From: Pandoraea sputorum
GTDB lineage: Bacteria; Pseudomonadota; Gammaproteobacteria; Burkholderiales; Burkholderiaceae
Assembly: GCF_000814845.2 (NCBI RefSeq)
Contig: NZ_CP010431.2
Coordinates: 434,001-498,000, forward strand
Direction: 5' to 3'
Length of the DNA stretch: 64,000 bases
A program made the translations under genes and the position numbers. Each line of letters starts with the position of its first letter. Positions within the stretch are counted from its first letter, which is position 1. Below, in pieces: positions 18,310 through 28,805 of this stretch. The notes under the pieces were generated by a model that ran no database searches, was not told where the DNA came from, and saw nothing but the letters and a program-made list of their open reading frames with translations.

Positions 18310-19101
18310 TCAGGACGCGTCGCGCCACGACGGCGAACGCTTCTCCAGGAACGAACGCACCCCTTCGCGACCCTCATCGGATGCGCGGATCTTCGCGATG
18401 CGCTCGGCCGTGTCGGCGATGGCCGCCTCGTCGATGGCGCGCCCGGCGAAGTCCTGCACAAGGCGCTTGCACTCCTTCACCGCGTTCGGGCTGTTGTCGA
18501 CCAGCGCCTTCGCCAGCGCGCCGACGGTGCTGTCGAGCGTGTCGTCGGTAACGACTTCGTGCACGAGGCCGAGACGCTGCGCCGTGGTGGCTGTGAAGCG
18601 TTCCGCCGTCAAGAAATAGCGACGCGACGCCTGTTCGCCCAGCGCGCGAATCACATACGGGCCGATGGTCGCGGGAATCAGGCCGAGCTTGGCTTCGGAC
18701 AGGCAGAAGTGCGCCGTGTCGACGGCGACCACGATGTCCGCCACGGCCGCGAGGCCCACACCGCCTGCGTACGTGTCGCCCTGCACGCGCGCGATCACCG
18801 GCTTCGGGCAGCGGTAGATCGTGTTGAGCATGACGGCGAGCGTCATGGCGTCGGCGCGGTTCTCGGTGTCCGAGTATCCGGCCATCTTCTTCATCCAGTT
18901 CAGATCGGCGCCCGCGCAGAACGCTACGCCTTCAGCGGCGAGCACGATGGCGCGCACGTCGTCGTTCGTCGCCAGCGCGCGAAACGTGCCGGTCAGTTCT
19001 TCGATGACGGTTTCGTTGAACGCGTTGCGCACGTCCGGACGGTTGAGCGTAACGGTGGCGACGTGGGCGTCGACACTGAGCTTGAGCGTAGCGAGTTGCA
19101 T
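18310..19101 (-). CDS. liuC: Methylglutaconyl-CoA hydratase (enoyl-CoA hydratase family)
   Basis: 263 aa crotonase-fold enzyme. The first oxyanion segment is GVAFCAGADL (58-67) and the second is YAGGVGLAAVADIVVA. LSEAKLGLIPATIGPYVIRALG is typical of LiuC/AUH-type hydratases that act on 3-methylglutaconyl-CoA. The start at 19101 is chosen because upstream residues do not match the family. It lies 62 bp downstream of liuB in the same direction, which supports the specific call over a generic enoyl-CoA hydratase. Confidence 0.88.
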   Translation of the reverse strand: MQLATLKLSVDAHVATVTLNRPDVRNAFNETVIEELTGTFRALATNDDVRAIVLAAEGVAFCAGADLNWMKKMAGYSDTENRADAMTLAVMLNTIYRCPKPVIARVQGDTYAGGVGLAAVADIVVAVDTAHFCLSEAKLGLIPATIGPYVIRALGEQASRRYFLTAERFTATTAQRLGLVHEVVTDDTLDSTVGALAKALVDNSPNAVKECKRLVQDFAGRAIDEAAIADTAERIAKIRASDEGREGVRSFLEKRSPSWRDAS

Positions 19102-19163
19102 GACGGAATTCCTCGGTGGACCGGTGTGGGCGATAACGAGCGCTAACACGCGATAACGCGCGA

Positions 19164-20771
19164 TTACATGCGGAACAGGCCGAAGCGTGTTTCCGGAATC
19201 GGCGCATTGAGCGCGGCCGACAGACCGAGACCGAGCACCGTGCGCGTGTCGGCCGGATCGATCACGCCGTCGTCCCACAGGCGCGCGCTCGCGTAGAACG
19301 GATGCCCCTGACGTTCGTACTGATCGCGGATCGGCTGCTTGAAGGCGTCTTCTTCCTCCGCGCTCCACTGTCCGCCCTTGCCTTCGATGCCATCGCGCTT
19401 GACCGTGGCGAGCACTGATGCAGCCTGCTCGCCACCCATCACGGAGATGCGCGCGTTCGGCCACATCCACAGGAAACGCGGCGAGTAGGCGCGACCGCAC
19501 ATGCCGTAGTTACCCGCGCCGAACGAGCCGCCGATGATGACGGTGAACTTCGGCACGTTCGCGGTGGCGACGGCCGTCACCATCTTCGCGCCGTGCTTGG
19601 CGATGCCTTCGTTTTCGTATTTGCGCCCGACCATGAAGCCCGTGATGTTCTGCAGGAAGATCAGCGGAATCTTGCGCTGGCAGCACAGTTCGATGAAGTG
19701 CGCGCCCTTTTGCGCGGACTCCGAGAACAGGATGCCGTTATTCGCTACGATGCCGACCGGATAGCCCCACAGATGCGCGAAACCGCACACCAGCGTGGTG
19801 CCGTAGCGCGCCTTGAATTCGTCGAACTCGGAGCCGTCGACCAGACGCGCGATCACTTCGCGCACGTCGAACGGCTTCTTCGTGTCGGCGGGAATCACGC
19901 CGTACAGTTCGCGTGCGTCGTACTTCGGTTCGACCGGGGGCTTGGTGGCGACCGTCGCCGGTTTGCGGCGATTGAGGTTCGCGGCGATGCTGCGTGCGAT
20001 GGACAGCGCGTGTGCGTCGTTCTGCGCGAAGTGATCGGCGACACCCGACAGGCGCGTGTGGACGTCGGCACCGCCGAGATCCTCGGCGCTCACTTCTTCG
20101 CCCGTAGCGGCCTTCACCAGCGGCGGGCCGCCGAGGAAAATCGTGCCCTGTTCCTTGACGATGATGGACTCGTCGCTCATGGCGGGCACGTATGCGCCGC
20201 CAGCGGTGCACGAGCCCATCACCACGGCGATCTGCGGAATGCCTTGCGTCGACATCTGCGCCTGGTTGTAGAAGATCCGGCCGAAGTGATCGCGATCGGG
20301 GAAGACGTCGTCCTGATTCGGCAGATTCGCGCCGCCCGAGTCGACCAGATAGATGCATGGCAGATGGTTCTGCTCGGCGATCTCCTGTGCGCGCAGGTGC
20401 TTCTTGACCGTCATTGGGTAATACGTGCCGCCCTTGACTGTCGCGTCGTTACAGACGATCACACATTCCTGGCCGGAGACACGACCGATGCCGGTGATGA
20501 TGCCCGCGCCCGGTGCGTCGTCGTGATACATGCCGGTTGCAGCGAGTTGCGAGAGTTCGAGAAAAGGTGAACCCGGATCGAGCAGTTGTTGCACGCGATC
20601 GCGCGGCAGCAGCTTGCCACGGCCGGTGTGTTTCTTGCGCGCAGCCTCACCGCCGCCACCGGCCAGTTGCGCGATACGGGCGCGCAGTTCGTCGACTACG
20701 GTCTGCATGGCGGACGCGTTGCGTGCAAAGTCTTCGCCGCGCGGGTTGAGTTTGCTTTCGAGAATCGGCAT
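19164..20771 (-). CDS. liuB: 3-Methylcrotonyl-CoA carboxylase carboxyltransferase (beta) subunit
   Basis: 535 aa, the usual MccB length. The N-terminal [25 protein letters not shown] and the two crotonase-like carboxyltransferase halves are present. Glycine-rich CoA/biotin pockets are [14 protein letters not shown] and [20 protein letters not shown]. The latter, with [19 protein letters not shown], is characteristic of methylcrotonyl-CoA rather than propionyl-CoA carboxylases. It works with LiuD, whose gene lies 5.9 kb further downstream beyond the biotin genes. Confidence 0.95.
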   Translation of the reverse strand: MPILESKLNPRGEDFARNASAMQTVVDELRARIAQLAGGGGEAARKKHTGRGKLLPRDRVQQLLDPGSPFLELSQLAATGMYHDDAPGAGIITGIGRVSGQECVIVCNDATVKGGTYYPMTVKKHLRAQEIAEQNHLPCIYLVDSGGANLPNQDDVFPDRDHFGRIFYNQAQMSTQGIPQIAVVMGSCTAGGAYVPAMSDESIIVKEQGTIFLGGPPLVKAATGEEVSAEDLGGADVHTRLSGVADHFAQNDAHALSIARSIAANLNRRKPATVATKPPVEPKYDARELYGVIPADTKKPFDVREVIARLVDGSEFDEFKARYGTTLVCGFAHLWGYPVGIVANNGILFSESAQKGAHFIELCCQRKIPLIFLQNITGFMVGRKYENEGIAKHGAKMVTAVATANVPKFTVIIGGSFGAGNYGMCGRAYSPRFLWMWPNARISVMGGEQAASVLATVKRDGIEGKGGQWSAEEEDAFKQPIRDQYERQGHPFYASARLWDDGVIDPADTRTVLGLGLSAALNAPIPETRFGLFRM

Positions 20772-20857
20772 GTGACGAAATCCGGTGGAGTGTGAGTTTT
20801 AGTTGAGTGCTTATGCTGAGCGACGTGGCGAGCGATGGGCTGAATGTCGTCGCGAGA

Positions 20858-21265
20858 TCAGTCGAACAGGTCGCCGTCGATGTAGCGCCAGCGGCCGTCG
20901 TCGGTGCGCTCGAAGCGACTGCGTTCGTGCAGCCGGTGAGCGCGTCCGCCGACCTTGTAACGGGCGACGAATTCGACTTCGGCATGGTGCTCGTCGCGCT
21001 GCAGATGGGCTTTGACCTGAAGGCCGAGCCACTGCGGGGCGTCGCCGAAGTCGAGCGTCGCGGGACGCGTGCGTGCCGCCCATGTGTCGAGCAGATACGG
21101 CGCGTTCTGGCGCACGAACGCCGTGTAGCGCGAGCGCATCAGTGCTTCCGCCGTGGGCGCAATCTCGCCGTGTTCGAGGTAACGCGCGCAGCAATCTTCG
21201 AACGCGAGGCCACCGCACGGACAGCCTTCGCGGTCTTTGTCTTGCGGCGATTGGGGGCTTGCCAT
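20858..21265 (-). CDS. YchJ/UPF0225-like SEC-C motif protein
   Basis: 135 aa. The N-terminal SEC-C zinc motif reads GCPCGGLAFEDCC (Cys15, Cys17, Cys25, Cys26). It is followed by TAEALMRSRYTAFV and a W/H-containing NTF2-like beta region (ARYKVGGRAHRLHERSRF). Family function is unknown. The SEC-C motif binds zinc. It lies 29 bp after the isomerase gene and 86 bp before liuB, so it is probably co-transcribed without an obvious catabolic role. Confidence 0.85.
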   Translation of the reverse strand: MASPQSPQDKDREGCPCGGLAFEDCCARYLEHGEIAPTAEALMRSRYTAFVRQNAPYLLDTWAARTRPATLDFGDAPQWLGLQVKAHLQRDEHHAEVEFVARYKVGGRAHRLHERSRFERTDDGRWRYIDGDLFD

Positions 21266-21294
21266 CGTATGTCGTGCCTTATGGTGTTTCAGTG

Positions 21295-21900
21295 TCAGAT
21301 CTTGCCGTGCTTCAGACAGGCCTCGACTTGCGTGAAACGGTCGAAGCCCCAGAACGGTTCGCCGTCCACGATCACGAACGGCGAGCCGAACACGCCGCGC
21401 GCCATCGCCAGATCGATCTCGGCTTTGAGGTGGTCCTTGGCGGCGGGCGAGTGCATGCCGATGTCGAGGGCCGCGCCATCGATGCCGAGGGCTTCGCCGA
21501 GCCGTACCAGTTCCGCCGGGTCGCCGATGTTCACGTCGTCGACGTAGAGCGCGCGGAAGATCGACTTCGCGAACTCGGCCGACAAGTCGCCGCCGCGATG
21601 GTCCTGCACCCACAACACGGCGCGCTCGGCGGCTTGCGTAGGGATCGGGAAATGCGTCGGCCGCTTGTAGTCGATGCCATGAAAGCGCGCGGTGCGCGCC
21701 ACGTCGTTCTTCAGATACTCCGTCTTGATCGGATGCTGCACCGGTGCGCCCGTGCCGTTCACCTTGTAGACGATGTCGAGCAGGATCGGATGCCACGCGA
21801 CGCCACGCCCATTGCGCGAAGCGATGTCGTCGATGCAGGTGCTCGCAAAATACCCGTACGGGGATGCGAAGTCGAAATAAAAGTCGATGGCGGACGTCAT
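21295..21900 (-). CDS. 2-Hydroxychromene-2-carboxylate isomerase / DsbA-like thioredoxin-fold protein
   Basis: 201 aa. IDFYFDFASPYGYFAST at residues 5-21 carries the serine-bearing SPY motif of kappa-class GST-like isomerases in place of a CxxC. GVFGSPFVIVDGEPFWG contains the cis-Pro loop. The named enzyme acts in naphthalene degradation, but in the absence of other such genes the real substrate is probably different, perhaps a CoA or glutathione adduct. The start at 21900 omits 14 upstream residues that do not fit the family. Confidence 0.85.
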   Translation of the reverse strand: MTSAIDFYFDFASPYGYFASTCIDDIASRNGRGVAWHPILLDIVYKVNGTGAPVQHPIKTEYLKNDVARTARFHGIDYKRPTHFPIPTQAAERAVLWVQDHRGGDLSAEFAKSIFRALYVDDVNIGDPAELVRLGEALGIDGAALDIGMHSPAAKDHLKAEIDLAMARGVFGSPFVIVDGEPFWGFDRFTQVEACLKHGKI

Positions 21901-22013
21901 GTTGGCTCCGTTTCCGAGTGACGTTTCTGGCCCGCGAATCAAAAGATACGGCGGTGTGGCAACAGCGTCTTATGGGTGCTACGGGTGATGCAAGTGCTAC
22001 GGTACTGCGTGAT

Positions 22014-22691
22014 TTACCAGGGGAACGGCGTGCCGTCGTAGTTGTAAAAGCCGCCGTTGTGCGTGGCGCGCTCGCCTGGGGCACGGGCCAGCACGCGGCG
22101 CATCCCGGCCACGCTCGTTTCCACGTCGATGTCGGCGTTTTCGCCTCCCATGTCGGTGCGTACCCAACCCGGATGCATGGCGACGCACGTAGCGCGCCGG
22201 GCTTCGAGCGACACCGCTTTGACGACCGAATTCACGGCGGCTTTACTCGCGCGATAGAGCCAGCTGCCGTTCGACTCCATCAATTCGACGCTGCCCATGC
22301 GGCTCGACAGGAAACCGAAGCTGCCGCCCGCCGCTTCCACGAAAGGCAGCACGAGTGGCGCGACCTGCATCGCGCCGAGTACGTTGGTGTGGAACACGCG
22401 GTCGAACTCGTCCTTCGTGATCGGCGCGAGACCGGTCGTGCGTTCGGAGTTCACACCGGCGTTGTAGACCGCCACGTCGAGTTCCACGCCGTCGAGTTGC
22501 CAGGACAAACCGGACAGCGACTCCACGCGCGTAACGTCGAGTTTCAGGGCTTCGGCATCCAGCTCGCGCAGAGCGGCCAGACCGTCTTCATTGCGTGCAG
22601 TAGCGAACACGCGCCAGCCGTCTGCACGATACTGCCGTACGAATTCCATGCCGATGCCGCGCGAGGCACCGATGATGAGCGCTGTTTTCAT
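22014..22691 (-). CDS. Short-chain dehydrogenase/reductase
   Basis: 225 aa classical SDR. The nucleotide-binding motif is GASRGIG (8-14), the NAG motif is YNAGV (76-80), and the catalytic residues are Ser130, Tyr146 and Lys150 (YRASK). The C-terminal [15 protein letters not shown] is seen in carbonyl-reductase-like SDRs that include C-factor relatives. It sits between the thiolase and the isomerase on the same strand. A role in leucine breakdown is not established; 3-hydroxyacid oxidation is possible. Confidence 0.85.
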   Translation of the reverse strand: MKTALIIGASRGIGMEFVRQYRADGWRVFATARNEDGLAALRELDAEALKLDVTRVESLSGLSWQLDGVELDVAVYNAGVNSERTTGLAPITKDEFDRVFHTNVLGAMQVAPLVLPFVEAAGGSFGFLSSRMGSVELMESNGSWLYRASKAAVNSVVKAVSLEARRATCVAMHPGWVRTDMGGENADIDVETSVAGMRRVLARAPGERATHNGGFYNYDGTPFPW

Positions 22692-22778
22692 GACGTCGTT
22701 GTGTCCCCGTCGATTGTGTCCCCGTAGAAACGGTGAACCGGCGTTGGACGCCGGTGTGAGTTCAGACGTGTACGTTGA

Positions 22779-23963
22779 TCAGACGAGTTCGATGGCCATC
22801 GCCGTCGCTTCGCCGCCGCCGATACACAGGCTCGCCACGCCCCGCTTGCCGCCGGTCTTGCGCAGTGCGCCGATCAGCGTGACGAGAATGCGTGCGCCGG
22901 ACGCGCCGATCGGGTGGCCGAGCGCACACGCACCGCCGTGAATGTTGACCTTGTCGTGCGGCAGATCGAATTCGTGCATCGCGGCCATCGCGACGACGGC
23001 GAACGCTTCGTTGATCTCGAACAGATCGACGTCGGCCGTCGACCAGCCGGTCTTCTCGAACAGCTTGCGCATCGCGCCGACCGGGGCGGTCGTGAACAGG
23101 CCCGGTTGTTGCGCGAAGGTGCTGTGACCGGCGATGCGCGCGAGCGGCGTGAGGCCGAGGCGTTTGGCCGTCGATTCGCGCATGAGCACGAGCGCGGCAG
23201 CGCCGTCGGAGATCGACGACGAGTTGGCGGCGGTGACGGTGCCGTCCTTGCGGAAGGCGGCCTTGAGCGTCGGAATCTTCTCGGGGTTGGCCTTGAACGG
23301 CTGCTCGTCCTGCTCGACGACGGTGTCGCCCTTGCGGCCCGGCACCGTCACGGCGGTGATTTCCCACGCGAACGAGCCGTCTTTCGTGGCGTTCTGCGCG
23401 CGTTCGAGGGAGGCGATGGCGAAGGCGTCCTGCGCCTCGCGGGTGAAGGCGTAACGGTCGGCGCACTCTTCGGCGAAGGTGCCCATCAGGCGACCTTTGT
23501 CGTAAGCGTCTTCCAGACCGTCGAAGAACATGTGGTCGATGACCTGACCGTGACCCATGCGCATGCCGGCGCGCGCCTTGGGCAGAAGATAGGGAGCGTT
23601 GCTCATGCTTTCCATGCCACCGGCGACGATGACGTCGGCGCTACCGGCGACGAGCATGTCGTGGGCGAACATCGCGGCGCGCATGCCGGAGCCGCACATC
23701 TTGTTGACGGTGGTGGCACCGGCTGCGAGCGGCAGGCCTGCACCGAGCGTGGCCTGACGCGCAGGCGCCTGGCCCTGACCGGCTGGCAGTACGCAGCCCA
23801 TGACGACTTCGTCGACCTGCTCCGGCTTCAGGCCAGCGCGTTCGACGGCCGCACGAATGGCGGCAGCACCGAGTTGGGGCGCGGTGACATCGCTGAATAC
23901 CCCTTGCAGGCCACCCATCGGCGTGCGGGCAGCGGAAACGATGACGATCGGGTCTTGTTGCAT
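22779..23963 (-). CDS. Acetyl-CoA C-acetyltransferase (thiolase II type)
   Basis: 394 aa. Acyl-accepting Cys90 in KMCGSGMRA, with His350 in [11 protein letters not shown] and Cys380 in [11 protein letters not shown], completes the thiolase triad. It is closer to biosynthetic/degradative acetoacetyl-CoA thiolases (AtoB/PhaA) than to FadA. In this cluster it would split acetoacetyl-CoA from leucine into two acetyl-CoA. It could equally serve PHB synthesis. The start at 23963 has GGAG 6-7 nt upstream and is preferred over an ATG four codons earlier. Confidence 0.93.
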   Translation of the reverse strand: MQQDPIVIVSAARTPMGGLQGVFSDVTAPQLGAAAIRAAVERAGLKPEQVDEVVMGCVLPAGQGQAPARQATLGAGLPLAAGATTVNKMCGSGMRAAMFAHDMLVAGSADVIVAGGMESMSNAPYLLPKARAGMRMGHGQVIDHMFFDGLEDAYDKGRLMGTFAEECADRYAFTREAQDAFAIASLERAQNATKDGSFAWEITAVTVPGRKGDTVVEQDEQPFKANPEKIPTLKAAFRKDGTVTAANSSSISDGAAALVLMRESTAKRLGLTPLARIAGHSTFAQQPGLFTTAPVGAMRKLFEKTGWSTADVDLFEINEAFAVVAMAAMHEFDLPHDKVNIHGGACALGHPIGASGARILVTLIGALRKTGGKRGVASLCIGGGEATAMAIELV

Positions 23964-24123
23964 GGCAATCTCCATAAAAGGGTTTGCGTGGCCGACACTG
24001 CGTCCTTGCGGACCGGTGCGTCAGCCCCGAATATCCAATGCTTCAATCTTCCGTCGTCCACGCGCCCGCTGGTGCGCCTGAGGGGCCTAACTTGACCTAA
24101 GTTGGCCTAGGTGGCCTGGGCCA

Positions 24124-24804
24124 TCAGGCGCGTGGATGACGTAATTCGGCCATCGCTTCCACGCAGCGATCGTAGATACGCGGCAGGGATTCGAGGCTAT
24201 TCACCGACATGCGCAGGTCGCGCACCAGACCGTCGCGCAGGCCGTACACCCAGCCGTGCACCGTGACCGGTTGGTTGCGGGCCCAGGCGTCGCGCAGGAC
24301 GGTGGTGTGACAAATATTCACGACCTGTTCGATGGCGTTCAACTCGCACAGGCGATCGTGACGGGCGTCGCGTGAGGGCAGCGCGTCGATCTGGTCGATG
24401 TGGCGCTCATAGACGTCACGCACGTGGCGCAGCCAGTTGTCGACGAGGCCCATCTTCGCGCCATCGAGTGCCGCACCCACACCGCCGCAGCCGTAGTGGC
24501 CGACGACCATGATGTGACGCACTTTCAGCACTTCGACGGCGAACTGCAAAACCGACAGGCAGTTCAGGTCGCTGTGCACCACCACGTTGGCAATATTGCG
24601 GTGGACGAACACTTCGCCCGGCGCCAGGCCGGTGATCTGGTTCGCGGGCACGCGCGAATCCGAGCAGCCGATCCAGAGGTATTCCGGGGTCTGTATCTTT
24701 GACAGACGCTCGAAAAACGCGGGATCTTCCGCGTTCACGCTGGCCACCCAGGCGCGGTTGTTATCGAGCAGATGGATGAGAGGTTGGTCTTTGTCTTCGG
24801 TCAT
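24124..24804 (-). CDS. can: Beta-class carbonic anhydrase
   Basis: 226 aa. The zinc ligands are Cys47 and Asp49 in IGCSDSR, His103 and Cys106 in VGHYGCGG, as in E. coli Can. It interconverts CO2 and bicarbonate in the cytoplasm. Lying between the thiolase and aceK in the same transcription direction, it would supply bicarbonate to the LiuBD carboxylase and CO2 to BioD, both encoded downstream. That coupling is inference from gene order. Confidence 0.95.
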   Translation of the reverse strand: MTEDKDQPLIHLLDNNRAWVASVNAEDPAFFERLSKIQTPEYLWIGCSDSRVPANQITGLAPGEVFVHRNIANVVVHSDLNCLSVLQFAVEVLKVRHIMVVGHYGCGGVGAALDGAKMGLVDNWLRHVRDVYERHIDQIDALPSRDARHDRLCELNAIEQVVNICHTTVLRDAWARNQPVTVHGWVYGLRDGLVRDLRMSVNSLESLPRIYDRCVEAMAELRHPRA

Positions 24805-24867
24805 GATCGTGTCATCCGGCGGGCATGTCGTGAGCTGGGAAGCGTCGATGGCGAGGAAGTCCGGCGC

Positions 24868-26688
24868 TCAGGCTGCTGCCGCGCGAGGCGGAGCGTCCGA
24901 AGCACCCGAATCCGTGATGCCGCGGGCGGCACCGTAGCGATTGACGAAACGCAGCGAGACATCGTACGGATAGAAGTCGTGCATCTGTCCGGCTCGTACC
25001 CGATCCTGAAAGCCTTGCCACAGGTCGGGATCGAAGAAATCCGGATGATGCTGGCTCAGATAGCGCCGCACGCGTGCGTCTCCCGTCAGAAACGTCTCAA
25101 ACGTCTGCGGAAACACGTCGTGCGGGCCTACACGGTACCAGACTTCCCCTGACATCGCCTCTTCTTCGTTACGTGGTTCCGGCACTCGACGGATGTGGCA
25201 ATCCGTCAGATATTCCAGTTCGTCGTAATCGTAGAAGACCACCCGGCCGTGACGCGTCACACCGAAATTTTTGTACAGCATGTCGCCCGGAAACACGTTC
25301 GCCGCCATCAGCTCCTTGATCGCATTGCCGTATTCGCGCATCGCGTGGTCCACCTGGTCATCCGAGGCGGACTGCAGCCACAGATTGAGCGGCGTCATGC
25401 GACGTTCGATGTAGCAGTGGCGGATCACCAGCGCGTCGCCGTCGAATTCGAGCAGCGAGGGCACTTCGGTACGGAGCTGGGCGAGCAGGGCGTCGTCGAA
25501 GCGTGAGAGCGGGAAGGCGACGCTGGAGAACTCCAGCGTGTCGGCCATCCGGCCCACGCGATCGTGCTGCTTGACCATCAGATACTTCGCTTTCACTTGT
25601 TCGCGTGTCGTCTCCTTGGGCGGCGCGAAGCGCTCGCGAATCAGCTTGAAGACGTACGGATACGAGGGCAGCGTAAACACCAGCATCACCAGTCCGGGAA
25701 TACCCGGTGCGCTCACGAACTTGTCGCTCGAATGCTTCAGGTGATGCAGAAAATCGCGATAGAACAGATTCTTGCCGTGTTTTTGCAAGCCGACCGATGT
25801 ATAGATCTCGGCCTTCGGCTTTCCCGGCATGATCGTGCGCAAAAACTGCACATAGGCCGACGGCACCTCCATATCGACCATGAAATACGCGTGCGAGAAG
25901 CTGAACATCACGCGCAGTTGCTCGCCGCGCAGCAGGGCGGCGTCGAGCGCCAGCTTGCCGTGGCCGTCGTGCACGATCGGGACGGCGAACGGTGTCGTAG
26001 TGTCGCCGTTCACGATGCGTCCCACGATATACGCCGCCTTGTTGCGGAAGAACAGCGACGCCAGCACGTGAATCTGGAAATTCGGCGCGGCGTCGAATGT
26101 GCCGAACGCCTCTTCGATGGCGCGCATCACATAGCCCACGTCGCGCGACAGATCGGCGAACGGGCGCTTAAGCTGGAAATTAGTGACGATGCGCGCGAGC
26201 GTGGCGGCCATGCCGTCCTGCGCGGGATAGTAGACGCGGTACGTCGGCTTCGCGGCGGGCGCGTCGTTCTCGATGTACTCCGTCGCTACGGCGGGGCGCA
26301 CGAAGATGAAACGGTTATTGAAGTACGAGCGATGCAGGATCTTGCAGCACACCGAGTTGAAAAACGTCTCGGCCAGTTCCGGCTGGCGATGCTCCGTGAG
26401 CAAGCCGATGTAATGCAGCTTCACTTGCTGCCAGACATCGTCGTCGAGCGACTGCGCGTCGAACTCGTCCTCCAGCGTCACGATGCACTCGCGCACGCGT
26501 TCGTCGTAATAGGCGATGCGGTCGCGCTGAAGCTTCTGGATGCCCACGAAGTCACCGGCTTCGAAACATGCCTGCGCCGCGACGCACACCTCGCGGAAGA
26601 TGCGGTAATGCTTGTCGAAGCCGTCCAGCATCGTGCGGGCGACGTCGAAAGCAAACTGCGACGACAGGAGTTTCGGGAAGTGATTCAT
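24868..26688 (-). CDS. aceK: Isocitrate dehydrogenase kinase/phosphatase
   Basis: 606 aa, slightly longer than E. coli AceK. The ATP-binding loop [25 protein letters not shown] is family-specific. [13 protein letters not shown] and [17 protein letters not shown] mark the catalytic C-terminal half. AceK phosphorylates isocitrate dehydrogenase to send isocitrate into the glyoxylate bypass during growth on acetyl-CoA-yielding carbon. Leucine gives only acetyl-CoA and acetoacetate, so its place between liuA and the rest of the cluster makes sense. The start at 26688 is chosen because 59 upstream in-frame residues are basic and non-conserved. Confidence 0.95.
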   Translation of the reverse strand: MNHFPKLLSSQFAFDVARTMLDGFDKHYRIFREVCVAAQACFEAGDFVGIQKLQRDRIAYYDERVRECIVTLEDEFDAQSLDDDVWQQVKLHYIGLLTEHRQPELAETFFNSVCCKILHRSYFNNRFIFVRPAVATEYIENDAPAAKPTYRVYYPAQDGMAATLARIVTNFQLKRPFADLSRDVGYVMRAIEEAFGTFDAAPNFQIHVLASLFFRNKAAYIVGRIVNGDTTTPFAVPIVHDGHGKLALDAALLRGEQLRVMFSFSHAYFMVDMEVPSAYVQFLRTIMPGKPKAEIYTSVGLQKHGKNLFYRDFLHHLKHSSDKFVSAPGIPGLVMLVFTLPSYPYVFKLIRERFAPPKETTREQVKAKYLMVKQHDRVGRMADTLEFSSVAFPLSRFDDALLAQLRTEVPSLLEFDGDALVIRHCYIERRMTPLNLWLQSASDDQVDHAMREYGNAIKELMAANVFPGDMLYKNFGVTRHGRVVFYDYDELEYLTDCHIRRVPEPRNEEEAMSGEVWYRVGPHDVFPQTFETFLTGDARVRRYLSQHHPDFFDPDLWQGFQDRVRAGQMHDFYPYDVSLRFVNRYGAARGITDSGASDAPPRAAAA

Positions 26689-26771
26689 ACCGGTCGGGAC
26701 AGGCGCAGGGCGATGCTTGTGAAGATTGTAGCGCCGCTGCCTGCGCCTGAATGTTCGTCTTTTCCGTGTGG

Positions 26772-27953
26772 TTACATCGTTTCGGAGAACAGTTCGCGGC
26801 CGATCAGCATGCGGCGGATCTCCGACGTGCCTGCGCCGATCTCGTACAGCTTGGCGTCGCGCCACAGACGGCCGACGGGATACTCGTTGATATAGCCATT
26901 GCCGCCGAGAATCTGAATCGCTTCACCGGCCATCCACGTTGCCTTTTCGGCCGTGTAAAGAATCACCCCGGCGCAATCCTTGCGCACCTGACGCACGTGA
27001 TCGCTGCCCAGCGATTCCAACTGACGGCCCACGGCGTACAGATACGCGCGGCTTGCCTGAAGGATCGTGTACATGTCGGCGACCTTGCCCTGAATCAGCT
27101 GGAATTCGCCGATGGACTGACCGAACTGCTTGCGGTCGTGGATGTACGGCACGACCACGTCCATGGCGGCCTGCATGATGCCGATGGGCCCGCCTGCGAG
27201 CACGGCGCGCTCATAGTCCAGACCGCTCATCAGCACCTTCACGCCGCCGCCGACCTGACCCAGCACGTTTTCTTCCGGCACTTCCACGTTCTCGAACACC
27301 AGTTCGCCCGTGTGCGAGCCGCGCATGCCGAGCTTGTCGAGCTTTTGCGCGACCGAGAAGCCCTTCATGCCTTTCTCGACGATGAACGCCGTCATGCCAC
27401 GTGCACCGGCTTCGATGTCCGTCTTGCCGTAGACCACCAGCGTGTCGCAGTCCGGGCCGTTCGTGATCCACATCTTCGTGCCGTTGAGCACATAGCGGTC
27501 GCCGCGCTTCTCGGCGCGCAGCTTCATGCTGACGACGTCCGAGCCCGCGTTCGGCTCGCTCATCGCGAGGGCGCCCACGTGTTCGCCGGACACCAGCTTC
27601 GGCAGGTACTTCGCCTTTTGCGCGGCCGTGCCGTTGCGGTGAATCTGGTTCACGCACAGATTCGAGTGTGCGCCGTACGACAGACCGATCGAGGCGGAGG
27701 CGCGCGAGATTTCTTCCATCGCGATCATGTGGGCCAGATAGCCCATGTTCGCGCCGCCATACTCTTCGGAGACCGTCATGCCGAGCACGCCGAGGTCGCC
27801 CATCTTGCGCCAGAGGTCCATCGGGAACTGGTCTGTGCGATCTACCTCTGCGGCGCGCGGGGCGATTTCCTTCGAGGCGAAATTCGCGACCGATTCGCGC
27901 AGCATGTCCAGGTCTTCGCCGAGCATGAAATTGAGGCCGGGCAACGTCGTCAT
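26772..27953 (-). CDS. liuA: Isovaleryl-CoA dehydrogenase
   Basis: 393 aa acyl-CoA dehydrogenase. The catalytic base Glu248 lies in [19 protein letters not shown], the position diagnostic of isovaleryl-CoA rather than short-chain dehydrogenases. [17 protein letters not shown] and the C-terminal [20 protein letters not shown] fit the IVD family. It oxidises isovaleryl-CoA to 3-methylcrotonyl-CoA with FAD and passes electrons to ETF. The start at 27953 has GGAG 9 nt upstream. It is the second gene after the LiuR-like operator. Confidence 0.95.
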   Translation of the reverse strand: MTTLPGLNFMLGEDLDMLRESVANFASKEIAPRAAEVDRTDQFPMDLWRKMGDLGVLGMTVSEEYGGANMGYLAHMIAMEEISRASASIGLSYGAHSNLCVNQIHRNGTAAQKAKYLPKLVSGEHVGALAMSEPNAGSDVVSMKLRAEKRGDRYVLNGTKMWITNGPDCDTLVVYGKTDIEAGARGMTAFIVEKGMKGFSVAQKLDKLGMRGSHTGELVFENVEVPEENVLGQVGGGVKVLMSGLDYERAVLAGGPIGIMQAAMDVVVPYIHDRKQFGQSIGEFQLIQGKVADMYTILQASRAYLYAVGRQLESLGSDHVRQVRKDCAGVILYTAEKATWMAGEAIQILGGNGYINEYPVGRLWRDAKLYEIGAGTSEIRRMLIGRELFSETM

Positions 27954-28066
27954 GACACAGTCTCCAGAGGTGGCGCGTGGCGGTTGGCCCGCGCGCATGT
28001 TCGATGGTGCTTGAAAGTGCTTGAAGGTGCTTGGTAAGCGGTGGTGAAGCGTTCGTCAGGCGGGCG

Positions 28067-28540
28067 TCATTGAGACGGACTCGCGGCCAGCACGAAGAGC
28101 GTTTGTTGCATGAGGGCGCAGAGCGTCCATTTCCCGTTATCGATGGCGAACAGTTCGGCGGTGGCGACGATGAGTGTGCGTCCGGATTTGACGACCTGAC
28201 CGCGTCCGACCAGTGTATCGCCCTTGCCGGGCGCGAGAATGTTCAGTTTGTATTCGGCGGTGACCAGTTCCTGATCGGGCGAGATGCGTGTGTAGCCTGC
28301 GTAACCGCCTGCCGAATCGGCGATGGCACCGATGACACCGCCGTGGAAATAGCCGAGCTGCTGATTCACTTTGTCCGAGAACGGCAGAGAAATCTCGCAA
28401 AAACCGTCGGTGATATGCGTGAGTTGTGCGCCCCAGTGGGTCATGACGCCTTGTTTGTCGAAGCTGGCGCGGATTTTCGCGTCGACGGCGGGGTCGACGG
28501 GAGCGGCATGAACAGCATGAGACGAGGGGACGTTGTGCAT
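28067..28540 (-). CDS. PaaI-family hotdog thioesterase
   Basis: 157 aa. The hotdog signature is GYFHGGVIGAIADSAGGYAGY, with His-Gly-Gly at the active-site turn and Asp in the central helix. PaaI-type enzymes hydrolyse acyl-CoAs; here it may relieve dead-end branched acyl-CoA build-up. It is the first gene downstream of the operator/promoter at 28581-28609, with a predicted 5' leader of about 35 nt. liuA follows after 113 bp. Confidence 0.88.
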   Translation of the reverse strand: MHNVPSSHAVHAAPVDPAVDAKIRASFDKQGVMTHWGAQLTHITDGFCEISLPFSDKVNQQLGYFHGGVIGAIADSAGGYAGYTRISPDQELVTAEYKLNILAPGKGDTLVGRGQVVKSGRTLIVATAELFAIDNGKWTLCALMQQTLFVLAASPSQ

Positions 28541-28580
28541 GATCGGCTGGGCGCAAGTGGCTAAAAAGCCAGATTCGCAG

Positions 28581-28609
28581 ATACTACTTAACGTTTACGT
28601 AAACGTAAA
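28581..28609 (-). promoter_or_regulatory. Predicted promoter of the thioesterase-liuA cluster with LiuR-like operator (site B)
   Basis: On the minus strand, -35 TTTACG (28609-28604) and -10 TAGTAT (28586-28581) are separated by 17 bp. The operator TTTACGTAAACGTAAA (28594-28609) overlaps the -35 and the spacer, and ACGTTTACGTAAACGT (28591-28606) is a perfect 16-bp palindrome. Binding within the spacer is the usual MerR-family geometry, though those spacers are normally 19-20 bp. It shares its motif with sites at 111-126 and 29303-29318. Confidence 0.7.
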
Positions 28610-28682
28610 GTAAGGACTTTCCTGAATCGGAGAAAAGAACCGGGAGCGCAGCCAAAAGGGGGGTGTGGGGAAATAGATGGGC

Positions 28683-28748
28683 GGGGATCGGTGCTGCCCT
28701 GACGCAGTGACTTTCAGGTGGAACGGAGTCAGGGTAGTGCCGATTCCC
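28683..28748 (+). other. Long inverted repeat able to form a 21-bp plus-strand RNA hairpin
   Basis: Arms at 28683-28703 and 28728-28748 pair along all 21 positions if transcribed rightward: 17 Watson-Crick and 4 G-U pairs, around a 24-nt loop. Read leftward, the four non-canonical positions become C-A mismatches. It lies between liuR and the thioesterase gene, both on the minus strand. A plus-strand RNA from here would run antisense into liuR. No T-run follows either arm, so it is not an ordinary terminator. Confidence 0.5.
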
Positions 28749-28805
28749 GCGGCCCTGGGGTGAGGCAGGGCTGGGGGAGGTTGGAGCGGGCTGTGGTGAA
28801 GAAGG

